In this document: in pieces, positions 12,627-25,908 of the stretch
How the letters are laid out: the number at the start of each line of letters is the position of its first letter
How positions within the stretch are numbered: the stretch's first letter is position 1
Assembly: GCF_003473485.1 (NCBI RefSeq)
Contig: NC_053045.1
Span: 55,904,494-55,968,493, forward strand
DNA: 64,000 nt
DNA from: Medicago truncatula
Taxonomy: Eukaryota > Streptophyta > Magnoliopsida > Fabales > Fabaceae
Direction of reading: 5' to 3'
The notes under the pieces: model-generated
Seen by the model: the letters and a program-made list of their open reading frames with translations, nothing else
The model's database searches: none
Told to the model about the DNA's origin: nothing
Position numbers and translations under genes: made by a program

Positions 12627-15600
12627 TCATATATCACTTAATAAATCATCGGCAGCCAAAAAAGGCTTCCTGCGAAGTGCAACCAATTATTTGTCAGAGG
12701 TTAGTGTTAACAAAGTTCCATGCCTTCGCCAGTTTTAATTCTCACCACATAGTGACTACTTGAAAAGGGTTAACAACCTAAGGCTACAGACTGTAATCTA
12801 CTTCAGATTGAAAGATGAAACACATGTATGACTAAGTAGATGTAGTTACTCATGTTAGTACATATTTGCACAAGTTATATAGTACATACTAAAGCTGTAC
12901 ATACTATGCAGTACATAACTCGTTGACTATTCTGATCCTTGCCAACCAACATATATTGCACGGCAGTTACTACAACATATTAGCAGTTATTTTCTTTGTG
13001 CTACACAAGCTCCATGTTTTGGATTTTTGAGGTTTAAGTCTTTTAATAATCTCCAAGAGAAGTTTTTTTATGTTGTCGGCAGAGAAGCAATCCATATGTA
13101 CAGAGAAAAATGTCATAAAAACCCACTGTCGACTGATACCGGAGTGTAGGCTTGACGATTTTAAACTCGATGACAATTTTCAATGATGTAATTCATCACA
13201 ACAGCCAAGCAAATAATGACAGATTTTTCACTGCTACTATCTATGGTAGCTAAGCCAAGAAAATAGAAGTGAAGTGAACCTACCAATACTGGTTATGCAA
13301 TACGAATGAGTCGGTTGCCACTTTCTTGCCATCATCATTGCGGTTCCAGTGGTAGACAGCATGTGTTCTATTTTTTATCTCCAACGTGGAGTGCCCATAG
13401 CTGGCTTCACGAAATGCAGAGTATTCTGGCTGAGGATCCCTAAACCTTCACGACCAATAACAGAATTAAAACATGTGCAAAATATTTAATAATTCTAGAA
13501 GCAAGACTTTCTTGATTTTCACCATCTTTAACAGAATTAAGTTACCTAGAAGCAAGACCTTCTTGATTTCCTCCATCTCCGACTGTGATGTACACAGGTG
13601 CTGATTTGTCAGCTACGGGATACCGGTTACCAGTTGTTATGTTGTAATCTACATTGGAGAATCGATACTGAAAGCAGGACAGAAACATTGCACACATAAG
13701 AATCCACTGTGGCATCACATGACTAAAGAATCATATTACATAATCTAGTAGCACCAAATAGCATGCAACTCCATGTAATGTGCAGGAACCCAAAACATGA
13801 GCAGGGAATGAAAACCATACCGATCTTTCATAGGCATGAACATGGCCAGCAAAGATCACATCAACCTTGTACTTGATGAACCAGCTTTCGTAAACCACTC
13901 GCATGCTTTCACCTTCCATAAAGTGAGCTTCATTACTGTTGTAGAGCGGCACGTGCATGAGAACAATGAGCCAAGGTGTCTTTTCCCTATCAACCCGCAG
14001 CAGCTCATCGCTGAGCCATTTATATTGTGGTGTGTACTTTACTGTTATGAAAGATCAATATATTGTAAAAGTTTTAAAAAGAAAGCAAACAGCACTTTCA
14101 AAAGAAGACTAGATATACTTCAATAAAAGGTGGCACTTGACAAGCATATGTTATTGACTGTGACTTTTTCAATCAAAACAGAAATAGTTCTCAAACAATA
14201 TCTATAACCTTTAGACCTACAAACATAAGAATGTAGGTCTCCATCTTTCTTAAAGACAAACTAGCTACAATCTAGCACTTGCTCCCCAAGGTAGAGAAGT
14301 AAATATCTTCACTTTAGCACTTTTGCCTGTATATGGGGAACTCTTCATTTATGTTTCTTTATTTGTGACCAATATTCAATAGCATGTCAAAGGCGAGCAA
14401 CAAGTATTATTCTCACCAACTAAAACTTAAAAGTTAGAGCATACAAGCTTTTTTAAGCCAATGATATGCTAAGAACCTAGTTTATGTAAAAGAATATAAT
14501 TGTCAATCAACATGTAAGAAATATTAATATTTAGATAAAGAGCAGATTAGTTACCATATGGAGAATAGCTGGATAACACAATTATATGAGCAGATGCACG
14601 CCTGATTGCATACCAAAGGGGGCTGGTACTCTTGGACGCCAAATAAGGAGTAGTATATCGTTGAAGATAGGACTTGAAAGGAACAACTTCTCCCTGATCA
14701 AGCAGATTTATATCAGAATATTAAAGCTAAGTGTGTAACCTATAATAGAAAGGGTGTGAAGTTTTCAACATGGGCAACATGAGATAATTGAAGTTTTATA
14801 CTAAAAGAAACTTCACAAAGGTCAAGTTAATACAACAAATCCGATGAACATTTACTTCAGCATAACATATGAAGCGGGGCTCAAATGTAAGCTGCCTGCT
14901 AACAAAATTCCAATGGAATGAAAACGGTTTTCTACAAAACTACAGGAATAGAAAGGATGCATAAACTGAGACATAAAAGTGTGCTGTCATGTGCAATGGT
15001 CATGCATAATACAGAGAAAAGGAAAAAACTAGTCCAGACATAGTAGTTAAGAAGAAAAATATGTACATGTTTATCATAGTTCCAATGCCAAAAATGTGAA
15101 AACTGAAACTGTGGTAGCGATTTATTATTTTACTGGTCCAGAAAATAAATAAATACACAAAAAAATTTAGTGCTCTACCATGTAGGGAAAGTACTCTATT
15201 TCATGATTTCCTGTATTCCATATCCATGGCTGATATGCTGTACTCCTTTCAACAAATCGAGCCCATGTATCCCACCGCAAACCAACATCAGTGTACTGAT
15301 ACCTATCAGCATAAGAAAGATCTCCAACAAATAGAACAGTTTGAGCTTCACTCTCTATATAGTGCTCAAGAGTGGAAAGAGAATTAAATGTTTGTCCCAG
15401 ATCACCTGTAATGTAGATACTAGATACAATTATTCATTTTGGAGAACCACATCATTAAAATCATGAGAAATCAAAGCAAAAAGAAATCCTCATAGTCAAT
15501 ACTTTATGTAGTAGAAATAGAAAGAGTCTGCAATTAACGATGAAAAAGATTATGCAGGGAAACAGACAACTTACCAATGATCCCAAATTTGTAGGTGGCA

Positions 15601-16788
15601 TCTGGTCCAACTTTAGGAGGTGTTTCAAACCAAAATTCTCGAGAAGAATCACCACTTCCAATTCTGTAGTAGTATTTAGTACTATGCTGAAATGTAGAAA
15701 TAATTGAATCAAGTGAATAAATACATTCAACAAAAAGAAAAATGTGAACGATATACATGGGTGATTATTCGAAAAACAAAAACATGTTATTCTCTTAGTT
15801 AGACTCCACTTTTCAAATTATTTTACTTTTTTGACATTGCAAATATAATACCAGTGATGATAATTCTACTCTCCTTATCTGAAACAATTACCTCAAGTCC
15901 TTCAACAAGACAATGATGAATGTAACCAGACTTGTATTCGCCGAAAGTGTAATTTGAAACTGTGCCTTGTGCACTAGATTGAAATTTATTCTCTGACGTG
16001 CCAAATTGTACATGACTGGACCCTGGTTCATCTGGGGTCACCCATGAGATGATCACTGCTTTTCCATCATAATCACCTTGTGTGATATGCACCTACAATG
16101 GAAATAATCAACGCAGCAGATGATAAGTTCATAACACTGATGTGATGAAATCTCGGTCAAGTAAGCTGTCTCTAGTTAAAATATAATTATTTCTATAACA
16201 AAAGATAAAATAAAGTTAAAATGTTTTTGTATAAGCTGTTTTCATAAGCTATCTTGAAGAGCTTATGAAAATAAGCTGAAAACCGCTTATAAACATATAA
16301 GCTGTTTTCATAATTACTCTCAAACAGTCTCGCAAGTGCTTATGTTGATCAATAAACTCAAATAGTCAATCCAAACAGACTTCTAATCTAAAATGAAGAA
16401 GACTTGCTTATTTCATGGTTTAAAAACAGAGTTATTTGATGAGGTGGCGAATATTCTAGCCATGTGTGGTTCTTTTAAAAAAGGAACTGAATAATAAATA
16501 GCGATAATAAATTTAGATTTAGAATATAAAATTAGAGTGATGAAGCATAGGATCCTGATGAATCAAAGATTCATTATTAATATATTCGAGAACAGTTATT
16601 TCTATGTAATAACTTACTTGTTGAGGTGCATTATGTCCCTTAGGAACTGCAAATGCTGGATGATTAGGTGGAATATCAACAGATGGAAACTCGGATCTAA
16701 CAAAAGAACTAGTGATCCCTGCATACACATCTCTGCTCAAGAACACAAAGGAAGCGAGAAGAACAAGATGAAGCAACAACCTCTGCAT
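12627..16788 (-). CDS. PAP26: Purple acid phosphatase, PAP26-like
   Basis: Secreted or vacuolar dinuclear-metal acid phosphatase that releases inorganic phosphate from phosphomonoesters. Exons in transcript order: 16788-16618, 16092-15892, 15686-15575, 15405-15179, 14693-14555, 14041-13821, 13667-13546, 13445-13284 and a tentative last exon 12669-12627, giving 465 aa (Arabidopsis PAP26 is 475). Residues 1-23 are a signal peptide. Metal-ligand motifs are present in order: [22 protein letters not shown] and GHVHAYE. Runs such as [20 protein letters not shown] match PAP26 closely. The exon-8 donor follows Gln-Tyr-Trp; reading through it would stop at once. The final exon ([13 protein letters not shown]) is inferred only from splice signals and phase and lacks the basic tail of Arabidopsis PAP26. 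An extra intron seems to lie in the 5' UTR, with its acceptor near 16815. Confidence 0.93.
16200..16385. mobile_element. AAGCTTAT-rich MITE fragment in PAP intron 1
   Basis: It contains repeated ATAAGCTGTTTTCATAAGCT and CTTATAAACATATAAGC motifs and ends in CAATCCAAACAG. The 38.9-39.1 kb element looks like the same family. Confidence 0.5.
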
Positions 16789-16814
16789 CTTTGTATTTCC
16801 TTCAATCAAATACC

Positions 16815-17829
16815 TGCATACACATGTTGAAGTAATGAATTCATATAACAAAAGATAGATCCATTTGATTTTGAAGAGAGAGAGAGAGTGAGTTACTGTG
16901 AATTGAAGCATTTGCAGAAGGGAATGGTCGAACGAAGCTTTGATTATAATATAAGAGAAGAAGAACGAAGTTGTTGGTATTATGGTTATTGGATCGGACA
17001 CGTGTATCTATTCTATTCGTCTAAACTCTCCGGCTTACTTCTGTCTGTTATCGATTCGGTTGCATTGATTAATGGTCCGGAATGTAAAAGTATGTTTTCT
17101 TTTCCAATTTCATTTAATAATGCTTATCCACTTTTCATATCATTATTTTTTTCTATTTTCATACTACAAATTTTTAACAAAAACCAACTCATATTATAAG
17201 ATAATATTTTTTACATTAAATATCAGTGTAAAGTTATATTATTCTAAAAAAATATATCATTTATATAAATAATGTAGAGAACAACTATCAAGTAAGAGTA
17301 TTTTTTTTATATAAATAAATATTTAAGTCTTTATAAACAATTTTATCAAGTTTAATTTTTACGATGACGTCTAAGGTGAAAAATTTGTTAAGTTCTTCAT
17401 TGGTGAACCTAAATTTAAATGTAATTAATGGTTCAATTTTTTATTTTTTTTAGAGATAATGGTCCAATTTATTAAAATGAATGTGAGAATATTTAAACAT
17501 TTTACACACGTAATTCTATCCATCTTTCACATTCGGATTTTTATTTTCTTTTTCCTTGAAAATTTTCTTGTCTCTTACCTTCCTCATTTTCATTAAACAA
17601 TATCTTAAATGCTACAGTGGAGACAGGTTTAGGCAAAAGTCATTTAATGAAAAAGTGACCTCATTGATCTGAAAGTAGTCTTACAACACCAACTTATCTT
17701 TGAAAATATAAGTAAATTTAAGAGTCATTGAAACTCAGGTAAAATATAACTATAGTTCATGTACTAGAAACTTGAAAATCCTCAACTATTCAAGCTCAAT
17801 ATTCAACTTCGCTAGACGATCTTGACACT
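16815..17829. other. PAP leader, promoter and AT-rich intergenic sequence
   Basis: The first part holds the 5' leader of the minus-strand phosphatase gene, with a GA repeat near 16875-16890. The rest is AT-rich with no gene recognised. Confidence 0.45.
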
Positions 17830-19920
17830 ATGGTTTACTTCTTAGTTCTCCGAGAAATGAGTGATGAACCTAAGAAGAAATATATGTTTAAAACTGGCGT
17901 TATATCTAGACACCCTTCCCAATCAACACCTAAGAACCCCAAGAGTGGTATAAATGATGAGTTAGGAAAAAATAAACCGCGTGTTGAACATTGTTTGAGA
18001 TACATGATAATAAGTACACGACATGTTGTCTTGAGGTGCACTTATGTGGGATGAGATCAAAACTGACTCAATTGTTGCACAATGAATGTGATGTCAGATT
18101 TGTAGTTTTGAGATATAACAAATGACCTATTAACCTTTTATAAGATATCAATGAAAGGGGAATTGTCATCTTGATGCATTTTAATAGAAGGACCAAATGG
18201 TGTACCAACAGGTTTGCAACCTATATGTCAACAAATCAACACAATATCTGCGTTGGCACAATAAAATTCCCTTTTGTGTTCTTGCTACCTCCAATCCCAA
18301 AAAGTAGTTCAATGAACCAATGTCTTTAGTTTTGAAAAATTCATCCATAATGGCTTTGATATGTGCAAATTCATTCAAATAATTTACCATCTTGAATTAC
18401 ATCATCAACATACATTAACAATGTTGTGGATGTATTTGTGCCTTTCTTGGTGAACTAGGAATGATTTGAATGGCCTTGCCCTTGGGTATATCCTTGAACT
18501 ATAAGAGATGAAGTCAATTTCTCATACCATTTTGCTAGCTTATTCAAGGCCATAAAATGGTTTCAATAACTTGATTAGATTTATAGCATGACACTCCCTC
18601 AAGAATCACCAGAAACACATTATTTTCATCAAATTGATGTAAGCAGTGGCGTATTCAGGACCTTAGATCAAGAGGTGCAGACTCTTAAACTTCATTAATA
18701 ATTTCTTTAGGGAAACTTTTTTTTTTTTAAGGATTCTTTAGAGTTTACACACACACATATATAATGGCAAGAGAAATATCATCAATATTATGTCGTTAAT
18801 GTTTTACAAATGAAACACGTTAAGTTTGTCTCCTTATCCCTGACTACAATACACATTCTACATGATTTTTATCCTAACGTTGAGGAGAAATTGAAGTAGT
18901 AATAATATAATATTAAGAATGGGGAAAAAAGTAATTAAAACACTAAGAAACAGCTAGAGCGTTGACTGAAGAAACTGGAAAAATTTGCATGGTGTGTGAT
19001 GTGCAACGCCTGCCATCTGTTATGCGTCAGAAGGTGAGAGAAAAATCATTGGGCTTGGACTAGTGCAGTGCAGAGTTGGGTAAAACGTGGGTGAGGAGGT
19101 GCAAAATAAATATTTGAGGGTGTGCAGATACAAATAAAACAAAGATATTTGGTTGAAAATTTAAAATTTCAAGGGATGCAGGTGCACAGCCTCACTAAGA
19201 GGTGGCTCCGCCCATGGATGTAAGTACGAGTTATTGATAGCAAGTAAATCTAGAACCATTAACGAGAATTTTGGAATCATCACTTGAAAATGATTGTGTA
19301 ACTCTCTCGCCTTGCAAAACCACAAAGTAAACATGATTAAGCGAAGGCAAAGGTTCCATCAATACAACTTGATTTTGTACGAGGGTATTGATCATAAGTG
19401 CTACTGAAGAATTAAATCACTTGACCATTTAAATGAAATTTTTTTGCATTGCACATAGATAAACATCAACACTCCTCGAATTAAAGGTGTCCCGTCAACG
19501 TGTTTGTGTCGGTGCTTCATCGACACTGATGATGGAAAATGCAATATGATATAATAGACAAAACTTTCCACCACATCCCATAAAATCTTCAAACTTAATG
19601 ATATAATTGGTAACAAATAAAGATCCTTGTTATAATTTGTTAATATTGATTGAAGCTTGGCAACCCAAATACGATCAGATTTTGAGAAACATTCTTTTAA
19701 TTCTTTTCAAACATTAAGAACGTCCTCAATGAAAACAATAGATTGAACCAATTGAGGACTCATTGAATTACAACATATCCACGAGTAAATTAGATTATTG
19801 CATCGGTTCCAAGCTAAATGATTTGGATCGCGATGAGCAGAAATAAGAATACTTAGCTTCCATCAACAAATTGGAGTTGAAGTATGAGAATAAATGCCCA
19901 AATAAAAAACAAAAATAAAA
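17830..19920 (-). mobile_element. Ty1/copia retroelement fossil (broken)
   Basis: Minus-strand pieces resemble copia proteins: a gag-like region about 19,230-19,850, and reverse transcriptase (with the YVDD motif) through RNase H-like sequence about 17,840-18,560. The order fits one copia element read on the minus strand. It is broken in many places and looks old; no clear LTR pair was found. A hAT-type element is inserted in it. Confidence 0.75.
18644..19216. mobile_element. hAT-type non-autonomous element inside the copia fossil
   Basis: The 573-bp insert is flanked by a perfect 8-bp direct repeat GATGTAAG (18636-18643 and 19217-19224). Its ends CAGTGGCGTATTCAGGAC and GGTGGCTCCGCCCATG match the CAGTGGCGGAGCCAG-type terminal repeats of plant hAT (Tip100-like) elements. 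No transposase frame is present. Confidence 0.85.
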
Positions 19921-20166
19921 GGTTTGAATAATTGAAGTATGAGAATAAACATAACGTAAATTGAACATATCCAAATATAAATAGACAAGAAAAAAAAAAA
20001 AAAGCTTAGTTCAGAAAAAACAAAAAATGACAAATACATATCCAATTCGAAATTGTCACAGCAAACTAAAACCTGAGAAATACTTCTATATCACAAATCT
20101 AAATAATAATTATTGTTAGACACACAGGCATACCAATAAATTTCATTTAATTATATAAAGGAAGAT

Positions 20167-20300
20167 GTTAACGAATGTCTCTGAAACACTTGTTAAGAGT
20201 TTTAAATAATACTTTTTATAAAAATATATATATTTAATGCATTGGAAATTGACCTTTCTTAATTTAGAATGCTTAAAAGTGCCCCGGAACACTCGTTAAC
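20167..20300. mobile_element. Small MITE, ends GTTAACGARTGT
   Basis: The left end GTTAACGAATGTCTCTG pairs with the right end GGAACACTCGTTAAC. A related motif, more decayed, occurs near 2960-3000 and 3470. Confidence 0.6.
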
Positions 20301-20566
20301 AAGACCTTTATATAAAAAAATATACGTTATTTTTTTCCTTCTTAATTTCTTCTATTACCTTTTTCAAGCTGTATGAGTGTGCACAAATAAATTATGCCTG
20401 CGACCATACAAGTGTTAACAATCTGGTTGACAATATATTGACGGTAAAAAGAATTAGCGATAAGAGGCCTTATAAAGAGTAACAAACTCAAAGTGATTAT
20501 GGAAGCACGAAAAACAAAATTGCGAATAAATTAACAGATTAAAGAATGGAAGTATCGTAAAAAAAA

Positions 20567-21071
20567 AGGTTAAATATGTTTTTGGTTTTTATAAATATAT
20601 TAATTTTTTGTTTTAATCTCTCTTAAATTTTCTTTCAACTTTTAGTCCCTCAAAAATTTTCCATCTTCTCTTTTGATCCCTATTTTAAAGTAAACTCATA
20701 TGTAGAATACATATTTTTGAATAAAATTTTGCAGAAAAATTCATAATATTATAAGAATCTCTCCTAAAAATAATTAGAATTTTTTAACAAAACATGAATT
20801 TAATATGAATTTTTATATGTTTGATGGTTAAAAATTCATAATTAATTTATGTTTTGTTAACAAATTCTAATTTTTTGGGGGAGTACTTTTTACATTATTC
20901 TACACATTTCTGCACAATTTAATTTTATTAAAAAATACAAAAATTAACTTAAAAATAGGGATAAAAAATAGTGATTGAAAATTTTATAGGGACTAAAAGT
21001 TGAAAGAAAATTTTAGAGAGATTAAAACGAAAAGTTGGGATATTTATGGGGACCAAAAACATATTTAACCC
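20567..21071. mobile_element. Foldback element, copy 1 (GGTTAAATATGTTTTTGG ends)
   Basis: The element is about 505 bp and largely palindromic. AGGTTAAATATGTTTTTGG at the left is inverted as CCAAAAACATATTTAACCC at the right, and the internal arms also pair. Poly-A flanks make the target duplication (TAAAAAAAA) only suggestive. Copy 2 of the same family is at 27,699-28,186. Confidence 0.8.
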
Positions 21072-21760
21072 TAAAAAAAAAAGGGAAATTCGGCATTTAT
21101 ATGACTAGGTACTCCCTCCTTCCTATACTGAATGTCCATTTTGATCATTTCACACAAATTTTTAAAAAAAAATGTATAAAAGAAAGAGTGATAATTTTGG
21201 TTTTTTTTCTAGATTACCCTATCTTGTTTAGAGGATATTTACCCTCTCATGATATCAACCAATCAAAATGTAATATATATTGGCAACATTAAATGTCATA
21301 AATGAGTCAATTTTTTTCTAAAAAAAGAATCAATTATAATCATAAGGTAACTTTTAATACTTTTAATTTTTATTTAATTATAGACATGATTATATTAGAG
21401 GTTACACATAATTCGAGGAGATTTTTTAATTGAAACATGTTTAAGTTCTAATTTGCTGTTTTTTAATGTCTTGGAAATTATAAGTGATAGTAGATTTTTT
21501 TTTTTTTATTTTTTTTTTTATGAATTTGTGTAAAATGTTTGATTAAGTATAATGTGGTTGTTGACTGTTTAAAAAAAAAAAAAAATACTATAGGATGATA
21601 GCGTACATTTTTTCTTGAGGGGATCGATGATGCCAATGTACTTATTTCTTTTTTATTGATAAATCTATACTTTATAGAAGAAGAAAAAAACGAGCTTGGA
21701 CTGTTTTTTTCTTCTTTCTTTTCAATGTTATTGTTAACCTCCATTTCAAATATTAGTAGT
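21072..21760. other. AT-rich intergenic, no gene seen
   Basis: A lone ACTCCCTCC-type MITE end near 21,110 has no clear partner. The rest is low-complexity sequence. Confidence 0.45.
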
Positions 21761-21837
21761 GTTTTTTGTTGATCGAGGTTTGAACATCGGACCTTGTATA
21801 TATTATGCATTGTCTATTGAGTTAAAATCACGAGGAT
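21761..21837 (-). repeat. tRNA-derived SINE, diverged copy
   Basis: It holds the same minus-strand sequence as the next copy (box B as GGTTTGAACATCGGACC, spacer TATATTATGCATTGTC) but is more decayed in the box A half. Confidence 0.55.
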
Positions 21838-21842
21838 AAACA

Positions 21843-21935
21843 TTTTTTTTGGTGGTGTTCGGGGTTCGAACCCCAGACCTTGCATATATTATGCATTGTC
21901 CTCACCAACTAACTGAACTAAGCTCACGAGGATAA
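21843..21935 (-). repeat. tRNA-derived SINE
   Basis: The minus strand reads TCCTCGTGAGCTTAGTTCAG with box A (TAGTTCAGTTAGTTGG) and box B (GGGGTTCGAACCCC), then a short A-rich tail (T run at 21,843-21,850 on plus). It is directly beside another copy. Confidence 0.75.
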
Positions 21936-22380
21936 ATATTAATAGTGTTTTGACGGGCACGGATACTGTTAATGCGTATAAAATTACAAACAAGTATTTT
22001 TATGAAATTTTAATTAAAATTATTTTGATTTTGATTAAAATTATAGGTATAAATAATAGATATTTATACTTTCGTATTGTAACAAACTATAATTATTTTT
22101 TTCAATAATACCAACAATATAACAAGAGTTTAATTAGAATAGACTGACAGCGTAAAACAATTTACACCGTCAACCAATTAAAATCACTCAATTAAACATA
22201 TCAACTTAATGTTAAAAATAGAAAAAAATCAAATAAAACCTTTCTTAATAACTTTCTTCTAACCATGTTTTTTAGTTTAAGGTTGTTATTTTCTTCAAAC
22301 CCATTTTCCTTTCATCTTGACGATTATCCTCATTTTTCTTCATCTCTTCTTCCTTTAACTCCCTCTAAATTCTGTAACTT
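21936..22380. other. AT-rich intergenic, no gene seen
   Basis: Nothing beyond low-complexity sequence was recognised. Confidence 0.4.
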
Positions 22381-23000
22381 ACTTCATCCGTTCTAAAATA
22401 TAAGTAAAAAAAATTCATATTCTTTGTCTCAAAATATAAGCAAAAAAGATCAATTTTTATGCTATTACTCCCTCCGTCCCTAATTATAAGACCCTTTTGA
22501 GAATTTTTTTTGTCCCTTTTTATAAGACCCCTTTGTTATTTCCAACTACATTAATTATTTATTTACATACATGCCCCTATTTATTATACATCTTTTTCTT
22601 CAATCAACAATAAATAACATGTTGAAAACATAAACTAATCTTCTTTCTTAAAGGATAAAATTGTAAAAACAATAGTGATTACAAATAACTTTAATACAAA
22701 TATCCACTATCTTAATTCCCGTGATTTTGGCAAAAGGGTCTTATATATAGGGACGGAGGGAGTATTATGTTTTTTCAAAGAAATCATCTTTTCCAATGTA
22801 AAATTAAATGCAAATTGCATTCAATTTGTTCTCCTTTTTATTTTCTCCATAATTTTTAACCAACGAGAATTATTTTTACATCTTTCCATGAAACTTATTC
22901 CAAAGAGAACACAAAAAATTATACCTCAAATCACTAAGGATTAATTTTCTTAATAAGTGTGAATTAGTGTTTTTGCTTATAAATTAGGACGGAGAAAGTA
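22381..23000. mobile_element. Outer MITE carrying a nested MITE
   Basis: The left end TACTTCATCCGTTCTAAAAT and the right end TTAGGACGGAGAAAGTA are inverted, with AATATAAG/CTTATAAA sub-motifs inside. A second MITE (22,468-22,762) sits within it, so this one is older. Confidence 0.6.
22468..22762. mobile_element. Nested Stowaway/Tourist-like MITE
   Basis: CTCCCTCCGTCCCTAATTAT at the left is inverted at the right as ATATATAGGGACGGAGGGAG. TATTA occurs immediately outside both ends, covering a TA or TTA target. No coding sequence. Confidence 0.8.
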
Positions 23001-24327
23001 TCTTTTTAGATCATATCTTTCTTCATGATTAAATATTTATCTTTTGAAATTTTTTTTATTTTTTAAATAGCTCGATTTAAAAAATGTAATTTGATTAGTC
23101 TATGGTTGTTGGGATGATCTTTTGGTACTAAATTAATAATAGAAACAAAAGGGGTTTATTATTTGTGTTTGTTGATGAATGTTTTTATGATTTTGTTTGG
23201 TTTTCTCATGAGAGATATTTTTGTTATGTAATGAAGCGGGTGGTGTGGGAGGAGATAGAGATGTTCATGATTTTCTTTTTGCTTCAAATAGTCACGCTCT
23301 CCTTCAAACTTCATGAAAACTAGCTTTGGAAAGATGAAAGGATGCACGCAGTACACATAAGGAAATGACAACCTCAAATGCCTAAATTAAAAAAAAAAAC
23401 ACGAGTAGAAGGCATTCATTGAAAAAGATTTTATATAGTTTTTTCTATTTTAACATAAGATGATGTGTCTAATTTAATGATTTTAATTGATCTAATACAA
23501 TAAATATAACATGTTTCAAAACAATATAATAAATATAATATAAAATTTTATTTTTTTAATGTTATCAATAAAATAACATTGCTATGGTAAAATTTGCTTA
23601 AGATATAATTGAAAGCCTGAAGCATTATACTTTCTTTATACACAATCGACATGTCAAGAAATTTCACATTCGAGATTTCTCTTCAAAATAAAAAATTCCA
23701 CATCGATTTTTAAAAAAAAATCTACTTCAGTATTCTTATTTCTTAGACCCATTAAAACAACAAAGAATCTAAGGGGCTTGTGAAATGGTATGTTCCAAAG
23801 TGGCACAACCCAATTATCTCATGAATCATTCAGCACAAAATTCTTCCCCTAACGCCAACCGGAAATTCCATTTTGTCTCCATATAAGGAATCCAGAAGCA
23901 TCGACGTGCTCCATCGTCTTTAGCACCAAAGGAACAATCAGATATCTACTAAATTGTTCATAGCGTCAAGGAATGTATTCAAGTTAGATAGTAGTTGCTC
24001 ATATTCAGTTTCTGTAACAAACATAAAAATATTTGAAACAAACTCTAGAGTAAAGATAGCAACACTATAAATAGCTGGCCTTCCCAGCAAGTTTGATCAC
24101 CCAATTCTCACGTTACTTATGCATTTTCTATTTGCTAGCACATTATCTGAATTTGTGCCTTTTGCATGAAAGATTCAACACTTGGTGCAAAGAATACACC
24201 CTCTACTCAGAAGACATGCCTCGTGAGTTCATACAGAAACGACACGATTATAGATAATCTTGTCATATGACCATTTCGAGATACGTGACACATCCTATAA
24301 AAAAGATAAAAGACACCTATTTTTTTA
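23001..24327. other. AT-rich intergenic, no gene seen
   Basis: No protein similarity was recognised in any frame. Short frames here are typical of chance. Confidence 0.45.
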
Positions 24328-24894
24328 GGCCAAATGTATCTTGAGGACCTTTAAGTTTTACGGTTGTACCGAATTAATTTTTTACGTTTTTAAGTTTATA
24401 TTGATGTTTAAATAAAAGTGTTCATCTGATCTTTTAAGTTATAAAATACATGCATCGTTACTCTCTTTCCATCAAACTCGGTTAAAAAGTGCTTATGTGG
24501 ATGTTTATTGCTAAGTTGGTAGGTCCAAATTACGGCTCTCATAACTAAGGTTCATAGGTGTATTATTATTTTGGTTTGAAACAAAGTCGTTCGGTTAATT
24601 AATTTATTATGTTGATGAAATATTTATCTGTAAAATTAGTATTGAATTGGGAAACAACAAAAAATATATATAAATAATCATGTTTGACGTCATAAACACT
24701 TTTTGAATCTTCTACGTCAATGTTGAATAGTCATGTAAGCATTTTAACAAAATTGAATGAAAAAAAATCAATTTTTTAGGAAAATATATATCAAAAGACA
24801 AACTTATTCACTTTTATCAACATTAAAATCAATTTGAAACTAAATAGATTAATTAATACAAACGTTATACTTAAAGATCTAAAATGCATTTGAC
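24328..24894. mobile_element. Foldback element, ends GGCCAAATGTATCTTGAGGA
   Basis: The left arm (CCAAATGTATCTTGAGGACC) is inverted at the right as GATCTAAAATGCATTTGACA with several mismatches. Pairing continues through TTTAAGT and AATTAAT blocks. Non-coding. Confidence 0.6.
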
Positions 24895-25308
24895 ATGTTT
24901 TTTTTTAGAGATAAAAGGACAACAATTTGAAGTCATATATAACTATTCAAAATTGCTGAACATTAAAAGAAATGCGTGACGACCAAGACACCATTACTCA
25001 ATTTGGAGTGCTATTTTTCTGAAGGTCACATGGGTTGCGTGAGGTAATTTTGGACTAGAGTTCCACAAACAAAGAACACGTAGTTGTAGACTTGGAGTTG
25101 TTGACTCAAAAGTCATCGTTATATCTGTTATTTAACTTTATAATGAGAATATACATCCAATATACATAAAACAAAACATCAATAAAGAAAAATTAAACGA
25201 AATTTTGGTGAAATTAAGATTATGAACACAACCAATCAGATTTAAGTTATACATGCAAATTCAAAGAATGAATCTAGTTTGAGAAGGGTTTCTACACGAA
25301 ACAAAACA

Positions 25309-25354
<46 letters not shown>

Positions 25355-25817
25355 CTATTTGTATTTTCAACGAATTTTAAACAAAACACACCGTATCTTC
25401 TAATGATGTTTGAGGTTGACCGTGGTACATGCCCAAAATCAAAATCAGCTAAACTTTTGATGTGCAAAAAACATCTTAACAATTTTTTACGTTGTCTATC
25501 AATTATAGTTATTAGATCATTAAAATCATTTGACATTAATTATATACACTTTAAAAGTAATACAAAAATTGATTTATGCATTTTTTTTTTTTTTGAGTTA
25601 ACATGCATGATAAGTTGACAATGTAATTTTTTTTACCACCAATCAACATTAGACATGTTTATTTTTTATTTTTTATGAATAACAATAGAAATGGTATTAT
25701 CCTTGTAACGAACAAAAAGACATGTTATTATCTAGATAAACAAGTGTGTATAGTACAAGTTAAGAAGATTAGATTGGAATATTGGATTATTCCGTGAAAG
25801 CAGGGTATGGAATTGGT
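24895..25817. other. Intergenic with long (TA)n tract
   Basis: A (TA)n microsatellite lies at 25,313-25,349. No gene is seen. The right end is the promoter side of the ARM-repeat gene. Confidence 0.6.
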
Positions 25818-25828
25818 TTATATATATA
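25818..25828 (+). promoter_or_regulatory. Likely TATA box of the ARM-repeat gene
   Basis: TTATATATATA lies about 80-90 bases before the ATG, a normal TATA position for a short leader. Judged by position and sequence only. Confidence 0.45.
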
Positions 25829-25908
25829 CACATACACTTGTATAAATTAAGCAGAAACATTGAAATAGTTGTGGTTGCTGAACCTATCTATCTATATCTA
25901 TAATAAAA

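Noticed and set aside
16519-17001. Longer N-terminus for the phosphatase from an upstream Met
   Set aside because: The extra residues precede a clear signal peptide and include leader and probable UTR intron; the Met at 16,788 starts the signal peptide directly.
25313-25349. (TA)n tract as a possible origin or promoter
   Set aside because: Ordinary microsatellite with no adjoining motif.
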